A DNA stretch of 48,952 nucleotides from Methylobacter sp. (lineage in GTDB: Bacteria; Pseudomonadota; Gammaproteobacteria; Methylococcales; Methylomonadaceae). This document shows, piece after piece, positions 25,575-35,238 of this stretch (the stretch's first letter is position 1; each line of letters opens with the position of its first letter). Position numbers and translations under genes: made by a program. The stretch spans positions 1-48,952 of the forward strand of contig JAUXXQ010000040.1 in NCBI GenBank assembly GCA_030684815.1. The letters are read 5' to 3'. The notes beneath the pieces are model-generated. The model saw nothing but the letters and a program-made list of their open reading frames with translations, was not told the DNA's origin and ran no database searches.

Positions 25575-25613
25575 AAAAAAAGCCAGTGCGATTTTATCGC
25601 ACTGGCTTTTTTT
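25575..25613. terminator. Bidirectional rho-independent terminator
   Basis: A perfect 12-bp stem, AGCCAGTGCGAT with ATCGCACTGGCT, closes a TTT loop. Six A residues precede it and six T residues follow. It can therefore end both the plus-strand small-protein gene and the convergent minus-strand rpmE transcript. Confidence 0.92.
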
Positions 25614-25728
25614 ACTATAACCATATAACAGCAGACCACTTCCCCTGCCATCAAAATACAATCAAACTATAATTAACCCAGGCTCAGCATACCAGCCGAC
25701 CGCCCAGGCCAAAAAAAAACACGAAAGA

Positions 25729-25929
25729 TTATTTGCCATATTTTTTACGGAACTTATCGACACGTCCGGCGGTATCAACAACACGCTGTTTTCCTGTATA
25801 AAAAGGATGGCATGAAGAACAAACCTCAATTTGCAAATCCTTACCCAATACAGAACCGGTCTCAAATTTATTGCCACAACCGCAAGTCACGGTAATTTGC
25901 TTATATTCTGGATGAATTTCTGGTTTCAT
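25729..25929 (-). CDS. rpmE: 50S ribosomal protein L31
   Basis: A 66-residue ribosomal protein of the zinc-binding (C+) type. The cysteines are in VTCGCGNKF and [11 protein letters not shown], and the C-terminus [11 protein letters not shown] is typical. It begins [10 protein letters not shown] like most gammaproteobacterial L31 proteins. A good promoter lies 50-80 bp upstream, and it ends near the bidirectional terminator. Confidence 0.96.
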   Translation of the reverse strand: MKPEIHPEYKQITVTCGCGNKFETGSVLGKDLQIEVCSSCHPFYTGKQRVVDTAGRVDKFRKKYGK

Positions 25930-25979
25930 ATCACTTCACATTACCCACAACGGGCCACATACTTATTAGAGAACCCCGT

Positions 25980-26008
25980 ATAATACGTATTTCGTTAAAA
26001 GTTGGCAA
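25980..26008 (-). promoter_or_regulatory. Sigma70 promoter of rpmE
   Basis: On the minus strand TTGCCA (26008-26003) and TATTAT (25985-25980) are separated by exactly 17 bp. The implied start is about 45 nt upstream of the rpmE start codon. Confidence 0.6.
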
Positions 26009-26214
26009 CTCAATTTATATTTATACGCACTATTACTTGAATTCAGGACACCCAAAAGCAAAACCTGAAGCCTCATCACATCTGCGTAAACAGTCTATTA
26101 CGCAAAAACAAGCAGGTTGTTTTTAGCTGTATTATTTGAGAAATATTCATTAATAAATAGGAACATAAGCAACACCCGCCAGAAAGCTTACATTTCTTAC
26201 CTATTTTAGCTATT

Positions 26215-26243
26215 TTTACAGCCAAAATATCTTGTGCTATTCT
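26215..26243 (+). promoter_or_regulatory. Candidate sigma70 promoter of the fds operon
   Basis: TTTACA (26215-26220) and TATTCT (26238-26243) with a 17-bp spacer. The implied leader to fdsG is about 75 nt. The 394 bp between rpmE and fdsG hold no gene; apart from this site and the divergent rpmE promoter I see only AT-rich sequence. Confidence 0.45.
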
Positions 26244-26323
26244 ATTCGGCACACTTAAAAATGCAGCAGTTAGGAGCAACTGTTGTTTTAATCTGAATGG
26301 ATTCACCTTAAGTTGAGACGATC

Positions 26324-26800
26324 ATGACAGAATCAGGGACTATGCAAGCAACCGTGCAAGAAATAATCGCCGCCCTTAAAGACAAGCCCGGCGCACTTTT
26401 ACCTATTCTACATGGCATACAAGATGCCTTGGGCTATATTCCGGCGGACAGCGTGCCGGATATCGCAACGGCGCTCAGCCTTTCCCGCGCCGAAGTGCAT
26501 GGTGTCATCAGCTTTTACCATTATTTCAGGGATACACCTCCGGGCCAGCAAACCATCCACCTTTGTCGTGCGGAATCCTGTCAAGCGATGGGCGGAAAAC
26601 AGCTAGAAGAACATGTTAAAAGCAAACTCGGCATTGATTTTCACGAAACCACCGCAGACGGCAAATTCTCTCTGGAGCCTGTATATTGCTTAGGCAATTG
26701 CGCATGCTCACCTGCCATGCAAATCGGCAAGGACATTTACGGTCGCGTAACAGCGGACAGTTTTGACGCCATTATCACTAATACAGAGGCATCAGCATGA
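26324..26800 (+). CDS. fdsG: NAD-dependent formate dehydrogenase gamma subunit
   Basis: A 158-residue NuoE-like subunit carrying one 2Fe-2S cluster. The four ligands are in [11 protein letters not shown] and [11 protein letters not shown]. In the FdsABG complex it passes electrons from formate oxidation to the NADH site. [12 protein letters not shown] is the family helix. The stop overlaps the fdsB ATG by 4 bp. The product is cytoplasmic and catalyses part of the last step of methane dissimilation, formate to CO2. Confidence 0.94.
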   Translation: MTESGTMQATVQEIIAALKDKPGALLPILHGIQDALGYIPADSVPDIATALSLSRAEVHGVISFYHYFRDTPPGQQTIHLCRAESCQAMGGKQLEEHVKSKLGIDFHETTADGKFSLEPVYCLGNCACSPAMQIGKDIYGRVTADSFDAIITNTEASA

Positions 26801-28335
26801 GCATCACTATTTATGTTCCTTGCGATTCCAGCGCTGTTTCATTAGGTGCAGATCGCGTCGCTAACGCTATCGTTCAGGAAGCCGCAAAACGCGGTATTGA
26901 TATTAATCTGATCCGTAACGGTTCAAGAGGCATGTACTGGCTGGAACCGCTGGTTGAAGTGGCAACAGGTACAGGACGCGTCGCCTACGGCCCTGTTCAA
27001 CCCGGTGACGTGCCCGGCTTGTTCGATGCAAGTTTTACGGAAGGCGGCGCGCATACTTTAGGTTTGGGCCTGACTGAAGAACTCGATTATTTCAAAAAAC
27101 AACAACGCCTGACCTTTGCCCGCATTGGCAAAACCGATCCGGTCAGCTTAACTGACTACATTGCAAATGACGGCTATCGCGGCTTAAAAAATGCACTAGA
27201 GATGACTCAGGAACAAATCGTCCAGGCGGTAACCGATTCTGGTTTACGCGGACGCGGGGGCGCCGCCTTTCCAACCGGCATTAAATGGAAGACGGTGCTC
27301 AGCACCGCATCGCTGCAAAAATACATTATCTGCAATGCCGATGAAGGCGATTCCGGCACCTTTTCCGACCGCATGGTCATGGAAGGCGACCCGTTCGTGT
27401 TAATCGAAGGCATGACCATTGCAGGTTTGGCCGTCGATGCAACCCAAGGTTATATTTATCTGCGCATAGAATACCCTCATGCTTACGAGGTTCTGAATGC
27501 CGCCATTGCAACTGCTTACAAGGAAGGTTATCTGGGCGATAACATTCAGGGCAGCGGCAAATCCTTTAACCTGGAAGTCAGACTGGGCGCAGGCGCTTAT
27601 GTCTGCGGCGAAGAAACGTCATTAATGGAAAGCCTGGAAGGCAAACGCGGACTGGTGCGCTTTAAACCGCCCTTGCCTGCCATCAGCGGCTTGTTCGGCC
27701 AGCCCACCGTCGTCAACAACGTTATTTCCCTGGCTTCAGTGCCGGTCATTCTGGATAAAGGCGGCGATTATTACCGCGATTTCGGCATGGGACGCTCACG
27801 CGGCACCTTGCCGGTGCAACTGGCCGGCAATATCAAGCGCCCCGGCTTGGTCGAATTGGGCTTTGGCCTGACCTTGCGCGAATTGCTGTACGATTTCGGC
27901 GGCGGCTCGGCTTCCGGCAGGCCAATTAAGGCAGTGCAAGTCGGCGGCCCGCTCGGCGCTTATTTGCCCGAAGCGCAATTTGATACCCCCTTGGATTATG
28001 AAGCCTTTGCCGCCATCTGGGCGGTCGTCGGGCATGGCGGCATCGTCGTTTTCGACGATACAGTCAATATGGCCGAAATGGCGCGCTACAGCATGGAATT
28101 TTGCAAAATCGAATCCTGCGGCAAATGCACGCCTTGCCGCATTGGCTCCACCCGTGGCGTAGAAGTCATGGACGACATTATCAATGGTCGCAACCTCGAT
28201 AAAAATATCCCTTTGTTACGTGATCTTTGCGACACCTTGCTCAACGGCTCCCTCTGTGCATTAGGCGGCATGACGCCCTACCCTGTACTGAGCGCTTTAA
28301 ATCATTTTCCTGAAGATTTCGGGGTAAATGCGTAA
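26797..28335 (+). CDS. fdsB: NAD-dependent formate dehydrogenase beta subunit
   Basis: A 512-residue NuoF-like diaphorase subunit. An N-terminal thioredoxin-like part precedes the NADH/FMN region, [13 protein letters not shown] and [29 protein letters not shown] and the 4Fe-4S motif [13 protein letters not shown] follow. It reduces NAD+ with electrons from FdsA via FdsG. Length and order match soluble Fds enzymes. Unusually, hicA starts 14 bp after its stop, where fdsA is expected. Confidence 0.96.
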   Translation: MSITIYVPCDSSAVSLGADRVANAIVQEAAKRGIDINLIRNGSRGMYWLEPLVEVATGTGRVAYGPVQPGDVPGLFDASFTEGGAHTLGLGLTEELDYFKKQQRLTFARIGKTDPVSLTDYIANDGYRGLKNALEMTQEQIVQAVTDSGLRGRGGAAFPTGIKWKTVLSTASLQKYIICNADEGDSGTFSDRMVMEGDPFVLIEGMTIAGLAVDATQGYIYLRIEYPHAYEVLNAAIATAYKEGYLGDNIQGSGKSFNLEVRLGAGAYVCGEETSLMESLEGKRGLVRFKPPLPAISGLFGQPTVVNNVISLASVPVILDKGGDYYRDFGMGRSRGTLPVQLAGNIKRPGLVELGFGLTLRELLYDFGGGSASGRPIKAVQVGGPLGAYLPEAQFDTPLDYEAFAAIWAVVGHGGIVVFDDTVNMAEMARYSMEFCKIESCGKCTPCRIGSTRGVEVMDDIINGRNLDKNIPLLRDLCDTLLNGSLCALGGMTPYPVLSALNHFPEDFGVNA

Positions 28336-28349
28336 TATGGCATTGTTAA

Positions 28350-28592
28350 ATGACAAAACACGACAAGTTGTTGCAGTCAGTTTTTAATGCCACTGTTTCG
28401 ATAAGATTTGAAGATGCTTGCAAAGTAGCCGATTTGATTGGTTTTTCTCAAAAAGGCGGGCAAGGTTCTCACTCCGTTTATGGAAGGGATGATGAAATCA
28501 AGCTACTTAATTTCCAAAATCGTAATGGCACTATCACGCCCTATCAACTTCGACAGTTACGAGACATGGTAAAAAAATATGGCAAGCAATAA
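28350..28592 (+). CDS. hicA: HicA family mRNA interferase toxin
   Basis: An 80-residue protein with the dsRBD-like HicA fold. The catalytic His is in the GGQGSHSVYGR segment, and the C-terminal half NGTITPYQLRQLRDMVKKYG is typical. HicA cleaves mRNA and is held by HicB. It starts 14 bp after the fdsB stop, in the same orientation, with no promoter evident, and overlaps hicB by 14 bp. A toxin-antitoxin pair inside a metabolic operon is unusual. Confidence 0.88.
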   Translation: MTKHDKLLQSVFNATVSIRFEDACKVADLIGFSQKGGQGSHSVYGRDDEIKLLNFQNRNGTITPYQLRQLRDMVKKYGKQ

Positions 28593-28803
28593 ATACTTGA
28601 TTGAAGTTTTCTGGAGTGATGATGACGATGGTTACATCGCTATCGCTCCTGATTTGCCGGGTTGCAACGCCTTTGGAGATACTCCGATTGAGGCGATACA
28701 AGAAATAAACGACGCGATAAGTGCTTGGCTGCAAGCATGGACAGCAATGGGACGAGAGCCGCCAGAACCTGCATCGAAACCAAGACCAGCAATGGCAGCA
28801 TAA
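28579..28803 (+). CDS. hicB: HicB family antitoxin, short form
   Basis: A 74-residue protein with the HicB fold: YLIEVFWSDDDDGYIAIAPDLPGCNAFGDTPIEAIQEI. Family members end after a short basic or Pro-rich tail or carry a C-terminal DNA-binding domain. This one ends at PASKPRPAMAA and lacks a recognisable ribbon-helix-helix or HTH, so autoregulation through DNA binding is not evident. fdsA begins 64 bp downstream. Confidence 0.88.
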   Translation: MASNKYLIEVFWSDDDDGYIAIAPDLPGCNAFGDTPIEAIQEINDAISAWLQAWTAMGREPPEPASKPRPAMAA

Positions 28804-28867
28804 ATTTTGTGTTCCGCTTCTTAAGCGACAACAACCAGATATAAGCCTGTGACACGAGGAAACCATC

Positions 28868-31717
28868 ATGAGCATCAATAAAGAAAAAGATTTTGGTACA
28901 CCAACCAGCACCAGCGAAAACTTAGTCACGCTGGAAATTGATGGTTTTCAGGTAACGGCTCCGGCTGGAACCTCGGTCATGCGTGCGGCGGCAAGCATCG
29001 GCATTGAAATCCCCAAATTATGCGCAACCGACAGCATCGAACCGTTCGGCTCCTGTCGGCTTTGCGTCGTACAAATCGAAGGCGGTCGTGGTATGCCGGC
29101 CTCCTGCACCACGCCGGTCGCAGAAGGTTTAAAAATCGTCACCCAGAATAAAAAACTGGCCGATGTACGTCGCGGCATCATGGAACTGTATATTTCCGAT
29201 CACCCGCTGGATTGTTTGACCTGCTCGGCCAATGGCGATTGCGAACTGCAAGACATGGCCGGCGCGGTAGGTTTGCGCGAAGTCCGTTACAACCCAATTG
29301 AAACGCATCTCAACGCCGTAAAGGACGAAAGCAACCCTTACTTCAGCTTCGATCCCAGCAAATGCATCGTGTGTTCACGCTGCGTCAGAGCCTGTGAAGA
29401 AACCCAAGGCACCTTTGCGTTAACCATCGACGGACGCGGCTTCGATTCCAAAGTATCGCCAAGCCAGAATCAAGCTTTCATGGATTCGGAATGCGTGTCC
29501 TGCGGCGCTTGCGTACAAGCCTGTCCGACCGCAACCCTGATGGAAAAATCGGTGATCGACAACGGCCAGCCGGAACATGCAATCGTGACCACCTGCGCTT
29601 ATTGCGGCGTCGGCTGCTCGTTCAGGGCGGAAATGAAAGGCGAACAAGTCATCCGCATGGTACCCGCCAAAGACGGCAAGGCCAATCACGGCCATTCCTG
29701 CGTCAAAGGCCGTTTTGCGTTCGGTTATGCTACCCACAAAGACCGCATCACCAAGCCGATGATCCGCGCCAGCATTAAAGATGCCTGGCAGGAAGTTAGC
29801 TGGGAAGAAGCCATTAACCATGCTGCGTCGGAATTACAGCGCATCCAGGCCAAATACGGTAAAGACTCCATCGGCGGCATCACATCTTCCCGTTGCACCA
29901 ACGAAGAAGTCTACATCATGCAAAAACTGATACGCGCTGGTTTTGGCAATAACAATGTCGATACCTGTGCCCGGGTTTGCCATTCACCGACCGGTTACGG
30001 ATTGAAACAAACCTTTGGTGAATCATCCGGCACCCAGGATTTCGACTCGGTGTTAAAAGCCGACGTGATTTTAGTCATGGGCGCCAACCCTACCGACGGC
30101 CATCCGGTATTCGGCTCGCAAATGAAAAAACGCCTGCGTCAGGGGGCAAAGCTTATCGTTATTGACCCGCGCGAAATCGACCTGATCAAGTCGCCGCATG
30201 TCAAAGCCAGCCATCACTTAAAACTGCGCCCTAGTACCAATGTTGCCGTCATCAATGCACTCGGCCATGTTGTTGTTACCGAAAACCTCATTGACGAGGC
30301 TTTTGTCAATGAACGTTGCGATGTTGCTTCTTTTGCCAAATGGAAAACTTTTGTGGCGCAGGAACATAATTCGCCGGAAGCCAGTGAAGCGATAACGGGT
30401 GTTCCCGCTGCCGAACTGAGGGCCGCCGCAAGGCTTTATGCCTCCGCAGGCAACGCCGCGATTTATTACGGTTTGGGCGTAACCGAGCACAGCCAAGGCT
30501 CCACCACTGTCATCGGCATTGCCAACCTAGCTATGGCGACCGGCAATCTGGGTCACGACGGTGCCGGTGTCAATCCGCTACGTGGACAAAATAACGTGCA
30601 GGGTTCGTGCGACATGGGTTCGTTCCCGCATGAGTTCCCCGGCTATCGCCATGTCTCTGACCCTGCAACTCACGAACTATTTGAAAACGCATGGCAGGCC
30701 AAACTCAGCTCGGAACCGGGCCTGCGTATTCCTAACATGTTCGAGGCGGCCTTGGACGGCAGCTTTATGGGGCTGTACTGTGAAGGTGAAGACATTGCCC
30801 AATCCGACCCGGACATCAAACACGTTCATGCGGCATTACGTGCCATGGAATGCGTGATCGTGCAGGACATATTCCTCAACGAAACCGCTAAGTTTGCCCA
30901 CGTTTTCCTGCCCGGCTCGTCTTTTCTGGAAAAAAACGGCACCTTTACCAATGCCGAACGTCGAATTTCACCAGTGCGCAAAGTCATGTCGCCATTAGCA
31001 GGTTATCAGGACTGGGAAGTGACCCAGATGCTGGCCAATGCGTTGGGTTTCCCGATGAATTACAGCCATCCATCAGAGATTATGGACGAGATAGCACAGC
31101 TTACACCTAGTTTTTCCGGTGTCAGTTATGAAAAAATTGATCGTCTCGGCAGCATACAATGGCCCTGTAATGACGAAGCACCTGAAGGCACACCGATTAT
31201 GCACACCGACCATTTCCTGCGCGACAATGGCAAGGGTCTGTTCATGCTGACCGAATATGTGCCGACTATCGAAAAAATCACACCTATGTTCCCGTTGATT
31301 TTGACCACCGGACGCATTCTGTCGCAATACAATGTCGGCGCACAAACTCGGCGCACTGATAATGTGGCTTTTTACAGTGAAGACCGCCTGGAAATCCATC
31401 CGCACGATGCTGAAGATCGCGGTGTCAACACCGGTGACTGGGTCGGCATTAAAAGCCGCGCCGGCGAAACCGTATTGCGCGCACTGGTTAGCGACCGCGT
31501 GCAACCGGGTGTGGTTTACACCACCTTCCATTTCCCTGAATCCGGCGCCAATGTCATCACCACCGACAATTCCGACTGGGCGACCAACTGCCCTGAATAC
31601 AAAGTCACGGCCGTGCAGATCACCAAAGTCAGCCAGCCATCGGAATGGCAGCAGGAATACAGCGCGTTTTCAGAAAAACAACTCGACCTACTGGAACAGG
31701 GTATTAGCCATGACTAA
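28868..31717 (+). CDS. fdsA: NAD-dependent formate dehydrogenase alpha (catalytic) subunit
   Basis: A 949-residue molybdopterin enzyme. In order: an N-terminal 2Fe-2S domain (CRLCVVQIEGGRGMPASC), a His-Cys3 cluster (DHPLDCLTCSANGDCELQD), two ferredoxin-type 4Fe-4S clusters (CIVCSRCVRAC and CVSCGACVQACP) and a further 4Fe-4S at CAYCGVGC. The bis-MGD domain has the catalytic Cys in the CARVCHSPTG segment, so it uses Cys rather than selenocysteine. A C-terminal cofactor-binding domain starts near LILTTGRILSQYN. ACGAGGAAA precedes the ATG. Confidence 0.96.
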   Translation: MSINKEKDFGTPTSTSENLVTLEIDGFQVTAPAGTSVMRAAASIGIEIPKLCATDSIEPFGSCRLCVVQIEGGRGMPASCTTPVAEGLKIVTQNKKLADVRRGIMELYISDHPLDCLTCSANGDCELQDMAGAVGLREVRYNPIETHLNAVKDESNPYFSFDPSKCIVCSRCVRACEETQGTFALTIDGRGFDSKVSPSQNQAFMDSECVSCGACVQACPTATLMEKSVIDNGQPEHAIVTTCAYCGVGCSFRAEMKGEQVIRMVPAKDGKANHGHSCVKGRFAFGYATHKDRITKPMIRASIKDAWQEVSWEEAINHAASELQRIQAKYGKDSIGGITSSRCTNEEVYIMQKLIRAGFGNNNVDTCARVCHSPTGYGLKQTFGESSGTQDFDSVLKADVILVMGANPTDGHPVFGSQMKKRLRQGAKLIVIDPREIDLIKSPHVKASHHLKLRPSTNVAVINALGHVVVTENLIDEAFVNERCDVASFAKWKTFVAQEHNSPEASEAITGVPAAELRAAARLYASAGNAAIYYGLGVTEHSQGSTTVIGIANLAMATGNLGHDGAGVNPLRGQNNVQGSCDMGSFPHEFPGYRHVSDPATHELFENAWQAKLSSEPGLRIPNMFEAALDGSFMGLYCEGEDIAQSDPDIKHVHAALRAMECVIVQDIFLNETAKFAHVFLPGSSFLEKNGTFTNAERRISPVRKVMSPLAGYQDWEVTQMLANALGFPMNYSHPSEIMDEIAQLTPSFSGVSYEKIDRLGSIQWPCNDEAPEGTPIMHTDHFLRDNGKGLFMLTEYVPTIEKITPMFPLILTTGRILSQYNVGAQTRRTDNVAFYSEDRLEIHPHDAEDRGVNTGDWVGIKSRAGETVLRALVSDRVQPGVVYTTFHFPESGANVITTDNSDWATNCPEYKVTAVQITKVSQPSEWQQEYSAFSEKQLDLLEQGISHD

Positions 31718-31750
31718 CTGCGCCACCTCTGGATTCTGGAGCTAAGACAA

Positions 31751-32593
31751 ATGCAAGCAGCTCAGGCAGAGTCCTTATTATTGGATTTGGGCTGGCCCAG
31801 CTATCAACAGCGCACCGTTGACCGCTGGCGCGATGGCCTGCATGAACAGCGGCAAGACTTCATTGTCGAAGAAGTGCCTATTTCACTGATTTACAACGGG
31901 GTTCCGCATGTGGTCATGCTGGCAACCCCAACCAATCTTGAAGAGTTCGCGCTGGGTTTCAGCATCACCGAAGGCATTATTAAAAACCCTAAAGAATTAT
32001 TATCGGCGCGGGTTTATCACCGTTCAAACGGCATTGAAGTCCAACTTAAAATCCCCGAAAACCGTTTCCAATGCATGTCCGACAAAGGCCGCAACCTAAC
32101 AGGCCGCACCGGTTGCGGCCTGTGCGGTGCGAGCACCTTAAAGCAAGCCATCCGCCAACCGAATGCAGTTAGCGGCGATTTAAGTCTGTCGGCCGAACAA
32201 TTGCGTGCCGCTTTAACGAACATCAAGCAACACCAAAAACTAAACCAACTAACCGGCGCGGTACATGCGGCGGCTTGGGCGGTTCCAGGACAAGGCGTTT
32301 TAGAACTACGGGAAGATGTAGGCCGCCATAACGCACTGGATAAATTAATCGGCTTTTTACTGCATACCGGCAAGGATTTATCGGCCGGTTTCGTCATTGT
32401 AACCAGCCGCGCCAGTTATGAAATGGTACAAAAAACCGCCTGGGTCGGCATTACCATGTTAACCGCAATTTCCGCGCCTACTGGTTTAGCGATACGCTTG
32501 GCTGATGAAACCGGCCTCACCTTAATCGGCTTTGCCCGCGACGACCAACATGTGGTTTACACCCATCCACAACGTCTAACCCATAGCAACTAA
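31751..32593 (+). CDS. fdhD: Formate dehydrogenase sulfurtransferase FdhD/FdsC
   Basis: A 280-residue accessory protein that transfers sulfur from a cysteine desulfurase to the Mo-bis-MGD cofactor, activating FdsA. The signature CGLCGAS (TGCGLCGASTL) is present, with family blocks EEFALGFSITEGII, REDVGRHNALDK and SRASYEMVQKTA. It follows fdsA by 33 bp in the fds operon, where it is usually called fdsC or fdhD. Confidence 0.95.
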   Translation: MQAAQAESLLLDLGWPSYQQRTVDRWRDGLHEQRQDFIVEEVPISLIYNGVPHVVMLATPTNLEEFALGFSITEGIIKNPKELLSARVYHRSNGIEVQLKIPENRFQCMSDKGRNLTGRTGCGLCGASTLKQAIRQPNAVSGDLSLSAEQLRAALTNIKQHQKLNQLTGAVHAAAWAVPGQGVLELREDVGRHNALDKLIGFLLHTGKDLSAGFVIVTSRASYEMVQKTAWVGITMLTAISAPTGLAIRLADETGLTLIGFARDDQHVVYTHPQRLTHSN

Positions 32594-32607
32594 ACGTGTG
32601 ATTAATA

Positions 32608-32820
32608 ATGAAAATAGAACGACTGATTAAAATGGCCAACGACATAGGCAATTTTTTTAACTCCGAACCTGACAAAGAAATCGCAGCCGAAGGCGTAAAA
32701 AACCACATCTTAAGATCATGGGATCCAAGAATGCGTAAAGCGATTATTAGCTATTGCCAGGAAGACGGTTCTGAATTAAGCAGCCTGGTCAAAGCGGCTG
32801 TGACCAGGCTTGCTGCTTAA
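32608..32820 (+). CDS. fdsD: Formate dehydrogenase delta subunit
   Basis: A 70-residue protein of the FdsD family, needed for assembly or activity of soluble NAD-dependent formate dehydrogenase. The conserved block MANDIGNFFNSEP near the start and a central HILRSWDPRMR motif are clear. It is the last gene of the operon, 14 bp after fdhD. Confidence 0.92.
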   Translation: MKIERLIKMANDIGNFFNSEPDKEIAAEGVKNHILRSWDPRMRKAIISYCQEDGSELSSLVKAAVTRLAA

Positions 32821-33044
32821 CGCAATACCTTATACAGCAATTCAAGGCGCAATTTGCCCACGTTACAGATATTTCAATATAGTGACGGATTCTGCTTATC
32901 CCCCGACCGGCCAGGAAAATATTGGTCAACCAAATGCTGCCGCCTAAAGTGCCTTCTTTTGGAGTCCAATAGCTTTAGCTATTGGCGGGTAAAACAGCTA
33001 AAGCTGTTGGCTCTTACTGGATTCCGGGGAGCTAGCAGAGACAC

Positions 33045-33207
33045 GTAACTCCTCATTAATGGCAGGTAAAAAGATTAGGCCATTTCCGAAAAATAACATC
33101 CCTTGATAATCATGATCTGTAAAAAATAAAGCCCACGCCTAGCAGGAAAGCCACGAACTTTTCGTGTTTTTCGTGGACAATTTTTAGTATGTCTTTTTCA
33201 GGAAATC
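33045..33207. repeat. MITE-like dispersed repeat, copy 3
   Basis: This copy is inverted relative to the one at 40818. It starts GTAACTCCTCATTAATGGC, then AAAGATTAGGCCATTTCC and AATAACATCCCTTGAT. The CCACGAA/TTCGTGG core (about 33150-33177) and the GACAATTTTT...TTTTTCAGGAAAT arm follow. Confidence 0.75.
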
Positions 33208-33216
33208 GCCGTATGA

Positions 33217-33257
33217 CCACGGAGGGCACGAAATTTCATTCTTCGTGCCCTCCGTGG
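33217..33257. repeat. Perfect 16-bp stem hairpin
   Basis: CCACGGAGGGCACGAA at 33217-33232 is exactly complementary to 33242-33257 across a 9-nt loop. It has no U-tract. It belongs with the neighbouring dispersed repeats rather than with a specific transcript. Confidence 0.8.
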
Positions 33258-33413
33258 CCTTCGTGGTGAATCCGCCAGTGTTTAGTTGGTTTGAGATGTT
33301 GGATGTTGCCTGCGGGTAATGAGAAGTTACTAATTTACCTGACATCCCTATGAAAAATAACAATTTTGCCTATACTCAGTTTATTTTTCATACCTTTATG
33401 TAAAGATCACCTT

Positions 33414-34655
33414 ATGTTGCAACAACAAAAAACACCATCAGGCGCATTATCGGCAGCTCTGCTGGCACTGGCCGCTACGGGCAGCCCGGCATCTGCCGAC
33501 ATCACCCAAACAGTTGAAGATGCACTTAAATTCGGCAATGGCGGTGCGGTCAAAATGGACACCACTTACCGTTACGAACATGTTGACCAAGACCGGGGGC
33601 CGCAAAAAAACGCCAATGCCAACACTATCCGCACCCGCTTAGGCCTGCTGTCGCCGGTATTCTACGGCCTGCAAGGCTTTGTAGAATACGAGGGCATCCA
33701 TGTATTGCAATCGGATTACAACAATGGGCGTGGCAACAAGCCCAGCTATTCGGTTGTTGCCGACCCCGGCTATAATGAACTTAACCAACTGTGGCTCAGT
33801 TATACGGGCGTCCCTGACACTGTCATCAAGGGTGGGCGGCAACGCATCAAGCTAGATGACGACCGTTTTATCGGCAATGTCGGCTGGCGGCAGCTGGAAA
33901 CCACTTTCGATTCGGTGCTGATCACCAACAAATCGGTTAAAGACCTGACCATCAATGTCGGTTATATCGGCAATATACAAACATTTACCGCCACCTCCGA
34001 AAGGGTCAACGCGCCAATACTGAACATCAACTATAACCTCGGCGACTACGGCAGCCTAGTCGGTTATGGCTATTGGCTTGACTATACGGAAAGCGAGAAT
34101 TTTGAAAAATCGAGCCAGACTTATGGTTTGCGCTTCATTAACAGCGCGAAACCAAAAAAATTCTTTGGCCACTACAGCCTGCTGTACACCGCCGAATGGA
34201 GTTATCAACAAGATTATCTGCATTCAAGCCCTTATCAAGCGCACCGTTTCAATCTGATGGGCGGGTTTACCGCCTATAACGTCAGCTTTCAAGGGGCGAT
34301 GGAGCAACTTAACGGTTCCGGCCGCAACCGGACTTTTGACACACCTCTGGGCACCAACCACGCATTCCAAGGCTGGGCAGATATATTTTTGACCACACCT
34401 GCCGAAGGCATCCGCAATGTGTTCGCCACCCTCAGCGCCAACTTTATGGAAAACGACAGCCTTGTGCTCTCTGCGATTTATCACGACTTTACCGACGACA
34501 CCGGCAGCATCCATTATGGTAAGGAATGGGATCTTCAGGCCGTCAAAAAGTTCGGCAAACATTATTCGCTACTGGCCAAATACGCCAACTACGACGCCGA
34601 CACGTTCTCTACCGACACCCAAAAAGTCTGGATACAAGGCAACGTCAACTTCTAG
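33414..34655 (+). CDS. Outer-membrane beta-barrel protein, alginate-export-like
   Basis: A 413-residue exported protein. The ATG at 33414 gives a signal peptide ending at about SPASA, then a barrel of alternating amphipathic strands. Features include VKMDTTYRYEHVDQD, IRTRLGLLSPVFYGLQGFVEYEG and GGRQRIKLDDDRFIG. The last residue is Phe (IQGNVNF), the usual outer-membrane assembly signal. The GxRxKLDDxRF-type element is seen in the alginate-export/porin-like group, but the substrate is unknown. A single-gene unit flanked by non-coding DNA. Confidence 0.82.
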   Translation: MLQQQKTPSGALSAALLALAATGSPASADITQTVEDALKFGNGGAVKMDTTYRYEHVDQDRGPQKNANANTIRTRLGLLSPVFYGLQGFVEYEGIHVLQSDYNNGRGNKPSYSVVADPGYNELNQLWLSYTGVPDTVIKGGRQRIKLDDDRFIGNVGWRQLETTFDSVLITNKSVKDLTINVGYIGNIQTFTATSERVNAPILNINYNLGDYGSLVGYGYWLDYTESENFEKSSQTYGLRFINSAKPKKFFGHYSLLYTAEWSYQQDYLHSSPYQAHRFNLMGGFTAYNVSFQGAMEQLNGSGRNRTFDTPLGTNHAFQGWADIFLTTPAEGIRNVFATLSANFMENDSLVLSAIYHDFTDDTGSIHYGKEWDLQAVKKFGKHYSLLAKYANYDADTFSTDTQKVWIQGNVNF

Positions 34656-34857
34656 CCCGCCCCTATAATTGCGGTTACGGCAATTACAATTATCCTGAAT
34701 TATTGCCGCAATCCGCTGATAAAACCAAAGCCTGAAAAACCCACACCAAGCCAATAAATCAGGTAAATACCCATACAAAAGACCATGAAAAATACCTTCG
34801 CACGCTATTATTTTTCAGGTTAGAATACCCGACGTTTAAAATTGAGAAAAATTGACC

Positions 34858-35238
34858 ATGCATATGGACAAACCAACAAAAAAGCTTTTGATCGTCGATG
34901 ACAGCAAAGTATCAAGAATGTTAATCCGTTCGCACATTCTGGCTAAACACCCGGACTGGGTCATTACAGAAGCCGCCTGCGGCGAAGACGCTATCGCATT
35001 GGTCGATAATGACTTACCCGACTACTGCACCATGGACATCAACATGCCCGGCATCTCAGGGACTGACGCTACAGAACAAATACTAAGCAAACACCCCTCA
35101 GTAAAAATTGTAATTTTCTCCGCAAACATTCAAGAAACGCACCAGGAACGCGCCCGCTCACTGGGCACAACATTGGTGTCAAAACCGGTCACAGAAAAAT
35201 CCATTGCCCTCGCACTAGATTATCTTGCAAACGCTTAA
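34858..35238 (+). CDS. CheY-like response regulator, receiver only
   Basis: A single receiver domain of about 126 residues. The acidic pair is LIVDDSK, the phosphoacceptor Asp lies in YCTMDINMPG, and the conserved Lys is in VSKPVTEKS. No output domain is present. The ATG at 34858 is used; a TTG two codons earlier or an ATG two codons later are alternatives. The stop abuts the ATG of the CheC-like gene with no gap, so the three signalling genes are translationally coupled. Confidence 0.9.
   Translation: MHMDKPTKKLLIVDDSKVSRMLIRSHILAKHPDWVITEAACGEDAIALVDNDLPDYCTMDINMPGISGTDATEQILSKHPSVKIVIFSANIQETHQERARSLGTTLVSKPVTEKSIALALDYLANA

Larger units (their letters stand above)
32821..33413. other. 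Repeat-rich intergenic region
   Basis: No gene is seen in 593 bp. Inverted words occur at about 32960-33005 (CCAATAGCTTTAGCTATTGG and AACAGCTAAAGCTGTT). A MITE-like repeat fills 33045-33207. A 16-bp stem hairpin stands at 33217-33257. A reverse copy of the TAATGAGAAGTTAC arm occurs at about 33318-33333. The final 80 bp upstream of the barrel gene are AT-rich and should hold its promoter. Confidence 0.6.
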
